DNA of 15,581 bases, taken from contig JAIRZS010000210.1 in the NCBI GenBank assembly GCA_031267115.1, positions 1 through 15,581 on the forward strand. The letters run 5' to 3'. This document shows positions 7,356 through 14,133 of the stretch, piece by piece. The DNA comes from Treponema sp. GTDB taxonomy: Bacteria > Spirochaetota > Spirochaetia > Treponematales > Breznakiellaceae. Position numbers and translations under genes: made by a program. The stretch's first letter is position 1. Every line of letters begins with the position of its first letter. The notes under the pieces were generated by a model, which worked only from the letters and a program-made list of their open reading frames with translations, had not been told where the DNA came from and made no database searches.

Positions 7356-7529
7356 GTAACTATTCAGTCTACACCCGCCAATAATTGCCAAGCGGGGGTA
7401 GCTCGAAAAAAATGATAGTTTTTTTCGAGCGGAGGGGGGTCAGACCCCCTCGTTCAACCGGATATGGCAAAAAGTCTTGACAAGACTTTTTGCGGAGTGG
7501 GGGCTTTAGCCCCCTGACTGAATAGTTAC
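7356..7529 (+). mobile_element. MITE copy 3, complete, with target duplication
   Basis: This 174-bp element has perfect 14-bp inverted ends, GTAACTATTCAGTC (7356-7369) and GACTGAATAGTTAC (7516-7529), and a perfect 8-bp direct repeat ATTATATA on both sides (7348-7355, 7530-7537). The interior carries the same four hairpins as copy 1 and no gene. GTAA ends plus an 8-bp duplication point to IS66-type mobilisation. It lies between fliD and the unknown 274-aa gene on the minus strand, so it may separate them into different transcripts. It shares only its ends and a GGGGCT-type hairpin with copy 2. Confidence 0.94.
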
Positions 7530-7648
7530 ATTATATATCGCCTTTATTGAGGATAATCATTAGTTTTAAGTCGGGAATCTTTTCCAGCGGTTTAACATTA
7601 CGAAAAAAATAGCAGCGGATTCTGCGGGAAAAAGCGCCGGTTTGCAGC

Positions 7649-7794
7649 CGCGCAAGGGATTGGAGGGGTGCCGCCCCGCAGGGGCGAAAGCAGCCACGGC
7701 GCGGAGCGCCGGGGCCGGAGCGGGCCGCTAAGGCGGACACGCGGAGCCCCGAAAAGCCCGGTTTCCGGCGCTTCGCGCCGGAAATGCGCCCAAA
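7649..7794 (-). repeat. Modular hairpin repeat, copy B
   Basis: Read on the minus strand this begins TTTGGGCGCAT, has a 10-bp hairpin (7775-7784/7762-7771), ACCGGGCTTTTCGGGGCTCCG, then several GC-rich hairpins (such as CGCCCC/GGGGCG and CGGCGC/GCGCCG) and ends CCCCTCCAATCCCTTGCGCG. The same borders occur at 2437-2545 and 13945-14075. It lies 43 bp beyond the fliD stop codon. An open frame at 7531-7740 across it is judged not to be a gene. Bases 7538-7648, between this repeat and the MITE, show nothing recognisable. Confidence 0.75.
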
Positions 7795-7837
7795 TCTTCT
7801 TAAAAAAATTTTGTAATGTTAAATTACTGCATCTTTT

Positions 7838-9877
7838 TTAGCGCCGGTTGTTATTGTTGTTGGCTTGCTGGCTAAAGCTGTCCAGGGAAGTGGACATCTG
7901 TTCCATACGGCTGTAGGCCCCTTCCATTTGGGCGTATTGGTTTTTCAGGGACATTTCTTTCGCGGCAAGCTGCCGTTCCATAGTATCGATACGCCGGGTG
8001 TCCTGGTTTATACGGGAATCGATGGTCCCGGTTTTCAGGGTAATAATCCCCCCGGTTTCCACATACGGCTGGGTAAGCTTGTCCAGGGTATAGGCGAGGC
8101 CGCTGTCCACGAGCATGTCGCCGTCCGTATCAAGGCCGAAAAGCTCCTGCACTGCGGTCAGCCGGCTTGCCAGGGCGCTGTCAAGGACTTTTTCGTCGAT
8201 TTCCAGGTAGCCCCGCAGCCTCGAGGGGTCGTATCCCGTGCTTGCCCCGGAACTCCGCACGTCCGTCCCGATTCCGATCTGGGCCAGGAGGCTGAAGTCC
8301 ATGTCCGAAGTAGGGTAGGGGGTGGAGGCCGCCCGCTGGAGGCTGCCCCGGAAAGAACCCAGGGTGGAATCGCCTACAAAGACCCCCAGCCGTTCCCTGA
8401 GCGAATCCCTTTCTTCCGCGCTTAAATAGGTCAGGTCCTCAACGATCCGCTCGTCGGTACGGGTAAGCACGTTCATCTCCGCCATAAGCCGGTTGTAATT
8501 CCCCACCAGGGAGAAGATCGAATTCTTGATGGTTTCCCGGTCAGGCTCCACGCCCAGCGTGACCGGCCTTTCGGAAGCCGATTTGAGGGTAAGCGTGACT
8601 CCGGGGAGTATGTCGTCGATATTATTTGACGATCTTTTAAGCGCAATGCCGTCCATGGTGAATTCGGCGTCGCGGGCAACGGAAACCGGGTTTATAGGTT
8701 CCAGCCCTCCCGTCTGCCGGGGATCGTAGACAAGGATGTTCCGTATATTGATGTCCCGGTGGGTATTGCGGTTCTCGATATTTATAGAAGCAATGGATTT
8801 GTCGCCGGCCAGATCCTGAAGCCGGTACTGGTAGGGCCTGAATTCTTCGGAATCCCTGACGGCCGGAAGCCTGGCGCTTGATCCGTCGGTAAAGTTAAGG
8901 GTGATAAAGGCCAGATCGTCCACGCGCTTCGGCGGTTCCGGGGGTATCCATTGGGGCAGGGTTACGGCTATATCGTCATTTTCCACGGTGATCCCGCCGT
9001 AGGTGACGGCCCCGGTTTCCGGAATATCCGGTCCCGGGGGCGGCTCCGGGATGGCCGCCATTTCTTCGGTAAAAGTTTCGGTAGATGCCTCGAAGGTAAA
9101 GAGAAGGCCCGGCTCCGGCGGGATCGTCGTTCTCAGGAGGATGGACGCGTTTCCGCCGGCGCCCGCCCAAAGCTCCCCCTTTTCTACCGCGATAAGCTGG
9201 ACGCTGCCGGTTCCCGCTCTGACCGAATTTTCGGTCAGCTCGACCGGCCTGCGGGAATCGTTCATCTTTTCCATCATGCCGCTGTTAAGGGCAAGTTTTT
9301 CGGCGTCGCCGGAAAATACAAGCCGGTTGTCCTCGCCGGTTACCAGGGACTCGACGAGCAGGGACCTGGTACCCCGCTGTACTGTAACAATATTGGCCTG
9401 GACTATATTTTTCCCGCGCCGGTTCAGCGACTCGGTAAATTCCCTCAGGGTACCCCCGCGAAAATTGAAATTTACCTCGTCTTTTCCCACGGTAAAAGTG
9501 TAGTTTCCCGGTTCTATCCTAAAGCTGTCGTCAAGAGGCGCGGAAAGAAAGCGGTCCGCCTGGGCGATCCGGCTTATCGTAAAGCTGCGCTCCTGCTCAA
9601 GGGCCTCCCTTGTTGCCGAACCGGTTATAACCGAGCTGTCCTGGGAATTGACGATGCGGTCATTAAAGGGGTTTTGGAAAGAGAAGAGCAGGCGGGCGCT
9701 GTCCTTAAGGGCGGTCATGCGCCGGTTTACATCCTGCCAGTAGGTTTTCTCGTTTCTTAAACGTTCAACATTTTTCTCAACGCGGTCCCTGGGGACGCGT
9801 TCGACCTTCATCAGGTCTTCAATGAGCTTTTCAGTATTAAACCGGCTTTTTACGCCCGGTACATAGATATCCGACAT
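7838..9877 (-). CDS. fliD: Flagellar filament cap protein FliD (HAP2)
   Basis: FliD caps the growing filament and folds flagellin into place. The 679-aa product has a FliD_N region (about 8-110: VPGVKSRFNTEKLIEDLMKVERVPRDRVE), a linker segment, and a FliD_C region from about 405 (AEFTMDGIALKRSSNNIDDILPGVTLTL) to a coiled-coil-like C-terminus ending in an Asn-rich tail. It is much longer than the roughly 470 aa of enterobacterial FliD. The extra length is mainly residues about 200-400, which include a proline-rich stretch (IPEPPPGPDIPETG) and a segment ending KSIASINIENRNTHRDINIRNILVYD that looks like a beta-sandwich edge. ATG at 9877 has AGGAAG about 11 bases upstream. It follows flaG by 134 bp with no feature seen between. 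Confidence 0.93.
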   Translation of the reverse strand: MSDIYVPGVKSRFNTEKLIEDLMKVERVPRDRVEKNVERLRNEKTYWQDVNRRMTALKDSARLLFSFQNPFNDRIVNSQDSSVITGSATREALEQERSFTISRIAQADRFLSAPLDDSFRIEPGNYTFTVGKDEVNFNFRGGTLREFTESLNRRGKNIVQANIVTVQRGTRSLLVESLVTGEDNRLVFSGDAEKLALNSGMMEKMNDSRRPVELTENSVRAGTGSVQLIAVEKGELWAGAGGNASILLRTTIPPEPGLLFTFEASTETFTEEMAAIPEPPPGPDIPETGAVTYGGITVENDDIAVTLPQWIPPEPPKRVDDLAFITLNFTDGSSARLPAVRDSEEFRPYQYRLQDLAGDKSIASINIENRNTHRDINIRNILVYDPRQTGGLEPINPVSVARDAEFTMDGIALKRSSNNIDDILPGVTLTLKSASERPVTLGVEPDRETIKNSIFSLVGNYNRLMAEMNVLTRTDERIVEDLTYLSAEERDSLRERLGVFVGDSTLGSFRGSLQRAASTPYPTSDMDFSLLAQIGIGTDVRSSGASTGYDPSRLRGYLEIDEKVLDSALASRLTAVQELFGLDTDGDMLVDSGLAYTLDKLTQPYVETGGIITLKTGTIDSRINQDTRRIDTMERQLAAKEMSLKNQYAQMEGAYSRMEQMSTSLDSFSQQANNNNNRR

Positions 9878-10011
9878 ATCCCGTTAATCTTCCTGGGCCT
9901 GCCCCCCGGCGGCCTGCTGTACCTGGGGATTTCCGCGCTGTGGCGGCAAAAACCCCGAACAATGGGCATGCTGGTACAATTCCTGCAAAAAACCCCTTCG
10001 GCGGCCCGGCC

Positions 10012-10353
10012 TTACGCCCGTTCGTCAAAGAAAAAACCGATGGTTTCCTGGATTCTGCTGTGCAGGCGCTGTAGTTCTTCCGGGGGCAGAATCTTGATTA
10101 CCTTATCGGTTTCCGGATCGATCACCTTTACGGTTACTTCATGGGATTTGTAATCGACCATAAACCTGAGTTTGCGGTTAAGGGCGAAACTTACCCGTTC
10201 CAGATCGGCCGCGCTTGATTCCACTGATTTGCGGCGCGCATTTTCGCGCGGCGGCGCGGCGGCTTTACGGACAGCCGGGTGTTCCTGTAGATGGAATTCC
10301 TGCACCTGGACAGCGGCGGCTCCGCCGGCCGGGGCAGCAACTTGTATACTCAT
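10012..10353 (-). CDS. flaG: FlaG family flagellar protein
   Basis: FlaG proteins are small proteins of uncertain mechanism encoded beside fliD and flagellin; loss alters filament length in some bacteria. The 113-aa product has a variable, alanine-rich first half and a conserved C-terminal half: LNRKLRFMVDYKSHEVTVKVIDPETDKVIKILPPEELQRLHSRIQETIG, in which the NRKLRF, VKVIDPxTxxVI and IPPEE-like (LPPEE) pattern defines the family. The ATG at 10353 follows GGGAGG by four bases. It lies downstream of two hairpins that probably end the flagellin transcript, so it likely has its own promoter, which I could not place with confidence. Confidence 0.9.
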   Translation of the reverse strand: MSIQVAAPAGGAAAVQVQEFHLQEHPAVRKAAAPPRENARRKSVESSAADLERVSFALNRKLRFMVDYKSHEVTVKVIDPETDKVIKILPPEELQRLHSRIQETIGFFFDERA

Positions 10354-10429
10354 AATACCTCCCTGTATCGGCGCTTTAACGGAATCCTATCCTAATATCC
10401 ATGATACCGCAAAACGCTAAAAAAACAAA

Positions 10430-10451
10430 ATTCTTACCTCCCTGTAAGAAT
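10430..10451. terminator. Bidirectional intrinsic terminator; loop resembles a CsrA site
   Basis: A perfect 8-bp hairpin (10430-10437/10444-10451) has a T-rich run on both sides: plus-strand TCTTTTTT (10451-10458) and minus-strand TTTTGTTTTTTT (10419-10430). It lies between the second flagellin gene and flaG. On the minus strand the loop and closing bases read UUACAGGGAGGU, which matches 10 of 12 positions of the published CsrA consensus RUACARGGAUGU; this may be coincidence. Confidence 0.7.
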
Positions 10452-10456
10452 CTTTT

Positions 10457-10497
10457 TTCAAAAAGAGAGACGGGGAAGGGCGCGAACTCCCCCGTCC
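10457..10497 (-). terminator. Intrinsic terminator after second flagellin gene
   Basis: On the minus strand a 7-bp stem GACGGGG/CCCCGTC (10490-10496/10469-10475) is followed by TCTCTTTTTG. It lies about 45 bp past the flagellin stop codon at 10544 and just before the second hairpin at 10430-10451, giving a tandem terminator, which fits a very abundant transcript. Confidence 0.75.
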
Positions 10498-10543
10498 CGG
10501 CGTTCTCAAAAGACGACGTCCAGAGGTCTTTTAAATACGCTGT

Positions 10544-11395
10544 TTAGCCCAAAAGCTGGAGTACCGACTGGGTCCGGGTGTTGGCCTGGGCCAGCATGGC
10601 GTTCCCCGCCTGGGACAGAATCTGGTCCTTGGTATAGTTGACCATTTCTGATGCCATATCCGCGTCCCTGATCCGGGATTCAGCCGCTTGCAGGTTTTCC
10701 GCGGCAATCGCGACACCCTGGGCCGCCATTTCAAAGCGGTTCTGGTAGGCGCCGAGATCGGCCCGCTGCTGGGAAATCTGCCTCAGGGCATTGTCAATAG
10801 TGCCGATGGCCTGGTTGGCGGCTTCCGGGGAAGTGATGGAAATAGTGCCTTCCTCCCCCTGGGCGCCCTCCAAACCAAGCGCCTGGGCGGACATATTGCC
10901 GATATAGACCTGTTCGTTCTGGTCCATATTAGCGCCCACCTGGAGCAGCATAGTCCTGGCGCCGTCTGTGCGGGCAAAAGCGCCGGTCAAAAGATTCATC
11001 CCGTTAAATTGAGCATGGCTCGCAATCCGGTTGACTTCGTCGATTAACTGGGACACTTCCACCTGAATCTGCATACGATCCTCATCGGTATAGATACCGT
11101 TGGCGGATTGTACCGACAGTTCCCGCAAACGGTGCAGAATATCCTGGGTTTCCTGAAGGTAGCCTTCAGTAGTTTGGATAAACGATACACCGTTCTGTAT
11201 ATTCCGCTCGGCCTGGTTAAGCCCCCGGATCTGGCTCCGCATTTTCTCGGAAACCGCGAGACCGGAAGCGTCATCGCCTGCCCGGTTGATCCTCTGGCCG
11301 GAGCTGAGCCTTTCAATGCTCTTCGCTACATCGCCGTTGGTAACTCCCAGGCTGCGGTTGGCATACAGGGCGCTTAAATTGTGATTAATAATCAT
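10544..11395 (-). CDS. flaB: Flagellin FlaB, filament core protein (second copy)
   Basis: This is one of the core flagellins of the periplasmic filament. The 283-aa product has only the conserved N- and C-terminal (D0/D1) regions: MIINHNLSALYANRSLGV, ERLSSGQRINRAGDDASGLAVSEKMR (about 28-53), NGIYTDEDRMQIQVEVSQL and the C-terminal ADMASEMVNYTKDQILSQAGNAMLAQAN ... SVLQLLG. The size fits spirochete FlaB proteins (about 285 aa). ATG at 11395 has AAGGAGGG eight bases upstream and a CsrA-type hairpin further up. It lies 297 bp downstream of the other flagellin gene with its own leader, and a weak sigma-28 resemblance (AGCGATAA, minus strand near 11521-11530) was seen but not called. Confidence 0.96.
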   Translation of the reverse strand: MIINHNLSALYANRSLGVTNGDVAKSIERLSSGQRINRAGDDASGLAVSEKMRSQIRGLNQAERNIQNGVSFIQTTEGYLQETQDILHRLRELSVQSANGIYTDEDRMQIQVEVSQLIDEVNRIASHAQFNGMNLLTGAFARTDGARTMLLQVGANMDQNEQVYIGNMSAQALGLEGAQGEEGTISITSPEAANQAIGTIDNALRQISQQRADLGAYQNRFEMAAQGVAIAAENLQAAESRIRDADMASEMVNYTKDQILSQAGNAMLAQANTRTQSVLQLLG

Positions 11396-11402
11396 AAGAT
11401 GA

Positions 11403-11445
11403 CCCTCCTTGCTGTAGTTTTATCCCGGCAATCCCTTGCCAGGAC
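11403..11445 (-). promoter_or_regulatory. Predicted CsrA-binding leader of second flagellin gene
   Basis: On the mRNA strand a 10-bp stem (11436-11445/11422-11431, with G-U pairs) closes a four-base loop GGGA (11435-11432), giving the ANGGA-type motif AGGGA in a hairpin. A second GGA lies in the ribosome binding site AAGGAGGG (11410-11403), about 25 bases downstream. Two GGA sites, one in a hairpin and one over the ribosome binding site, is the known layout of the Bacillus hag leader. CsrA is encoded at 2153-2398. Confidence 0.65.
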
Positions 11446-11649
11446 CGAACCGCACGGCCGGCATCCTCCGGAGGTTTCGCGTCAATCCTCCGTGATCCGC
11501 CGGGTTACGGAACGGACCGGTTATCGCTGAAAGGGCCTTCCGGACATTGAATCCGGGGCGGGCCCCCCGCCAATAAGCGATCCGTGCCGCCATGCCGCAA
11601 GCGCGCCGTACCAAGAACAGCGCAGGGTGTTTGTCAAATACCTTGTTTT

Positions 11650-11673
11650 GGCGGGAGACTTTCGCCTCCCGCC
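11650..11673. terminator. Hairpin after first flagellin gene, possible terminator
   Basis: A perfect 8-bp GC-rich stem GGCGGGAG/CTCCCGCC (11650-11657/11666-11673) with an 8-base loop lies 20 bp past the flagellin stop codon. On the minus strand it is followed by AAAACAAGG, not a T-run, so it may stabilise the 3' end or only partly terminate. Confidence 0.45.
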
Positions 11674-11692
11674 TGCCTTTAATTATAAGGCC

Positions 11693-12553
11693 TTATTGGA
11701 GAAGCTGCAATACCGAAGTAGCCCGCTGATTCGCCTGGGCCAGCATTGCCGTCCCCGCCTGGGACAGAATCTGGTCTTTGACATAGCTGACCATTTCGTT
11801 AGCCATATTGGTATCCCGGATGCGGGATTCCGCGGACTGGAGGTTCTCGGCCCCGATATCAAGGCCCCGTACCGCGTGTTCAAGCCGGTTCTGGTAAGCG
11901 CCGAGATCCGCCCGCTGCTTGTTGATCTTCTCAAGGGCCGCGTCCAGGATGCCGATGGACCGGTTGGCGCTCTCCGGGGCTTCCAGGGACAGGATCGAAT
12001 CGTCCTGCAATTCCCTGAGGCCGAGGCTGCTGGCGGTCATGGTGCCGATAAAAACCTGCTCCCGCTGGTCCATATTGGCCCCAATATGCAGCCACATGGA
12101 GGCGGTAACCGCATTTTCGCCCTCCGCCCGGGCAAAACGCCCGGTAAGCATGTTCATGCCGTTAAACTGGGCATGGCTGGCGATACGGTCCACCTCGTCC
12201 ACAAGCTGGGACACTTCCACCTGGATCTGCATGCGGTCTTCCGCCGTGTAGATACCGTTGGCGGACTGTACCGCCAGTTCGCGGATCCGCTGGATAATAT
12301 CCTCGCTTTCCTGAAGATAGCCTTCGCTGGTCTGGATAAAGGAAATCCCGTTGGCCGCGTTGGCCGAAGCCTGGTTAAGCCCCCGGATCTGGCTCCGCAT
12401 TTTTTCGGAGACCGCGAGGCCCGAAGCGTCGTCTCCCGCGCGGTTGATCCGCAGGCCGGAAGACAGCTTTTCCATTTCTTTGGTGAGGTAATTTTGGGTT
12501 ACCTTGAGGGACCTGTCCGCGAACATAGCGGACAGATTGTGGTTGATGATCAT
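11693..12553 (-). CDS. flaB: Flagellin FlaB, filament core protein (first copy)
   Basis: The 286-aa product is a second core flagellin, close to the one at 10544-11395 over both terminal regions (shared LSSG..INRAGDDASGLAVSEKMR and RMQIQVEVSQL..EV.RIASHAQFNGMN). It differs most in the middle (about 140-190: FARAEGENAVTASMWLHIGANMDQREQVFIGTM), where subunits contact sheath or neighbours. It ends MVSYVKDQILSQAGTAMLAQANQRATSVLQLLQ. ATG at 12553 has AAGGAGG (12565-12559) five bases upstream, a CsrA-type hairpin at 12576-12595 and a sigma-28-like promoter at 12655-12683, the best promoter match of the flagellar genes here. Confidence 0.96.
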   Translation of the reverse strand: MIINHNLSAMFADRSLKVTQNYLTKEMEKLSSGLRINRAGDDASGLAVSEKMRSQIRGLNQASANAANGISFIQTSEGYLQESEDIIQRIRELAVQSANGIYTAEDRMQIQVEVSQLVDEVDRIASHAQFNGMNMLTGRFARAEGENAVTASMWLHIGANMDQREQVFIGTMTASSLGLRELQDDSILSLEAPESANRSIGILDAALEKINKQRADLGAYQNRLEHAVRGLDIGAENLQSAESRIRDTNMANEMVSYVKDQILSQAGTAMLAQANQRATSVLQLLQ

Positions 12554-12558
12554 ATCAT

Positions 12559-12595
12559 CCTCCTTGAATTCTGTTTCCGGGCATCCTTGCCCGGA
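12559..12595 (-). promoter_or_regulatory. Predicted CsrA-binding leader of first flagellin gene
   Basis: On the mRNA strand a perfect 8-bp stem UCCGGGCA/UGCCCGGA (12595-12588/12583-12576) closes the tetraloop AGGA (12587-12584). Loop plus closing bases read CAAGGAUG, an exact match to the core CARGGAUG of the published CsrA consensus. A second GGA is in the ribosome binding site AAGGAGG (12565-12559), about 24 bases downstream. A further CCGGGC copy upstream (about 12603-12608) could compete for the 3' arm. Confidence 0.75.
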
Positions 12596-12654
12596 GTGCC
12601 AGGCCCGGCGGACCCCATGGGTGAATCCGTCCGAACGAGACCTTGCCGTATATA

Positions 12655-12683
12655 TTTTCGGCGCAATTTCCTTGAACCTTTAG
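12655..12683 (-). promoter_or_regulatory. Sigma-28 (FliA)-like promoter of first flagellin gene
   Basis: Minus strand: CTAAA (12683-12679), a 16-base spacer, then GCCGAAAA (12662-12655). This compares with the sigma-28 consensus TAAA-N15-GCCGATAA: one base longer in spacing and one mismatch in the -10. Flagellin promoters of this class are known in treponemes. It predicts a leader of roughly 95 bases containing the CsrA-type hairpin. Confidence 0.6.
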
Positions 12684-12863
12684 TCTTTTTTTTAAATTTT
12701 CTCGTGCTGTTACGGGGTTTGGCGCGTTTCCGGGGAATTTGGCCCGGCCGCTATTTACTCTCCCGCCGCGTTCCCCGATAATTTAAGTTACGGCGGAGTC
12801 CGTTTCAAAATCCGGCATTTTCGGGCGGATTCGATTTGGGTTAATTTTCCGTTTTACCAACGC

Positions 12864-12885
12864 TTCCGGCGGCAGCGCGCCGGAA
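12864..12885 (+). other. Hairpin in leader of OmpA-type lipoprotein gene
   Basis: An 8-bp stem TTCCGGCG/CGCCGGAA (12864-12871/12878-12885) with loop GCAGCG ends about 20 bases before the ribosome binding site CAGGAG. The stem resembles the first hairpin of modular repeat copy B, but the repeat's borders are absent. Function is unknown; no convincing plus-strand promoter was seen between 12690 and 12900. Confidence 0.4.
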
Positions 12886-12918
12886 ATGCGGCGGGAACTG
12901 ATTCAGGAGCGTTACATA

Positions 12919-13887
12919 ATGAAAAAAATCTTCTCTGTGCTTGCCATCTTGTTCGCCCTCGGTTTGGGCGCTTCCCTTCTGGTTTCCTGCCAAAGCCCGC
13001 CGCCCGCAGCCGAGGAGCCGCCGCCGCCACCCCCGCCTCCGCCTCCGCCTCCTCCACCCCCGCCGCCCCCTCCTCCCGAGCAGGAAGATGAAGCCGAGCC
13101 TGACCTTACCGGCCCGGAACTCAGGGTTTCCCTTTCGGTGGAATACTTTAGCCCCGACGGTGACGGCGTGGCCGATATACTTGACATAGCCCTTGATGCC
13201 CGCGACGAGTCCGACATCTGGAGCTGGCAGTTCGATATTTTTGATCCCAACAAGCGCCTGTTCCAGCGCTGGGCCGGCGACCTTGATACGCCTGCGGACG
13301 ATGAAACCGGGGACGGAGCCGCCGGAACCTCCTTTAACAAGGTTATCAGCTGGGACGGTCGGGGGCTTACCGGGGAGCTTACCCAGTCCGCGTCGGATTA
13401 TCCCTTTGTCTTTACCGCCACCGATGTCTTCAATAATTCCACCACTTACGAAGGGGTAATCTCCATAGACGTCCTGGTTATCAGGGAAGGCGATATACTG
13501 CGGGTTCAGGTGCCTTCGATCATGTTCGCCTCCAATTCCGCCGGTTTCGACGGGCTGGACGAGGACGCCAGGGCAAATAACGACTGGATACTCAGGCGTA
13601 TAGCCATGGTGCTGCAGAAATTCGATACCTACCGTGTCACGGTCGAAGGCCACGCCAACTACACAGTCGCCCCCTCGCAGGCCCGGCAGCGCCAGAGGGA
13701 ATCCCAGGAACTCAGAACGCTGAGCCGTGCCAGGGCCGGGACCATCGTGGACTACCTCGCCGGCCTGGGCGTAGAACGCGCCCGCCTTTCCTCCGTGGGG
13801 ATAGGCGGCGACCGCCCCATCGTGCCGTTCGAGGACAGGGACAACTGGTGGAAGAACCGCCGGGTAGACTTTATCCTTGAACGCTAA
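12919..13887 (+). CDS. OmpA-family lipoprotein with polyproline linker
   Basis: The 322-aa product is a predicted lipoprotein: signal peptide MKKIFSVLAILFALGLG with lipobox LVSC (Cys24). It continues with a run of 20 prolines (34-53) and an acidic stretch, an Ig-like region of FlgD/gliding-motility type (about 68-188, YFSPDGDGVADI at 76-87 and SWDGRG at 144-149), and a C-terminal OmpA peptidoglycan-binding domain (about 195-322, LSRARAG at 268-274, NRRVDFIL near the end). The usual GHTD motif reads GHAN (244-247), so the Asp that binds diaminopimelate in other OmpA domains is Asn, and the following loop is longer. ATG at 12919 is chosen over the one at 12886 because CAGGAG precedes it and the signal peptide starts there. 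It probably links an envelope membrane to the cell wall. Confidence 0.88.
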   Translation: MKKIFSVLAILFALGLGASLLVSCQSPPPAAEEPPPPPPPPPPPPPPPPPPPPEQEDEAEPDLTGPELRVSLSVEYFSPDGDGVADILDIALDARDESDIWSWQFDIFDPNKRLFQRWAGDLDTPADDETGDGAAGTSFNKVISWDGRGLTGELTQSASDYPFVFTATDVFNNSTTYEGVISIDVLVIREGDILRVQVPSIMFASNSAGFDGLDEDARANNDWILRRIAMVLQKFDTYRVTVEGHANYTVAPSQARQRQRESQELRTLSRARAGTIVDYLAGLGVERARLSSVGIGGDRPIVPFEDRDNWWKNRRVDFILER

Positions 13888-13944
13888 CGCCGGACCCCGC
13901 GAAAGCGAAACCCTCCGCTCAGGATAAGCGTATAGATTTTATCC

Positions 13945-14075
13945 TGGGCGCATCCGCAGGCCAGCCTGCGGACCGGGCTTTGCGGGGTTCCGCTCCGCTC
14001 CATTCTTTGCGCCTCGCGGCGCAAAGAACGCCCCAGACCCTCCGGGTCTGACGCGCCCCTCCAATCCCTTGCGCG
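13945..14075 (+). repeat. Modular hairpin repeat, copy C
   Basis: It begins TGGGCGCAT, then a hairpin (13953-13960/13965-13972), GGACCGGGCTTTGCGGGGTTCCG, an 11-bp hairpin (14003-14013/14018-14028), another (14034-14040/14044-14050) and ends CCCCTCCAATCCCTTGCGCG. Borders match copies A (2437-2545) and B (7649-7794), while the hairpins in between differ. It lies 57 bp past the OmpA-type gene. A short hairpin AGGATAA/TTATCCT (13921-13945) precedes it. No gene is supported here. Confidence 0.75.
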
Positions 14076-14133
14076 TTCCCTGTACAAGCCTTTTCCTCCA
14101 TAGTGTAAAACATACCCGCTGTAATAGGTACTA

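Noticed and set aside
7531..7740. 69-codon minus-strand open frame next to MITE copy 3
   Set aside because: It runs through the modular hairpin repeat and the target duplication, and its sequence is low in complexity.
8951..9760. Plus-strand open frame opposite fliD (269 codons)
   Set aside because: It is antisense to a well-supported FliD, with no start signal or family features.
10365..10372. GCCGATAC, a near-perfect sigma-28 -10, just before flaG (minus strand)
   Set aside because: No TAAA-like -35 is at the right distance, and the start would fall inside the ribosome binding site.
11609..11637. Perfect TTGACA upstream of the second flagellin gene (minus strand 11637-11632)
   Set aside because: The hexamer 17 bases downstream is TTGGTA, a very poor -10, so a promoter is not supported.
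11627..12781. Long plus-strand open frame opposite the first flagellin gene (384 codons)
   Set aside because: It mirrors the flagellin codons and extends across the leader and promoter; its protein has no recognisable domain.
12841..13653. Minus-strand open frame opposite the OmpA-type gene (270 codons)
   Set aside because: Its arginine/glycine-rich stretch is just the complement of the polyproline run.
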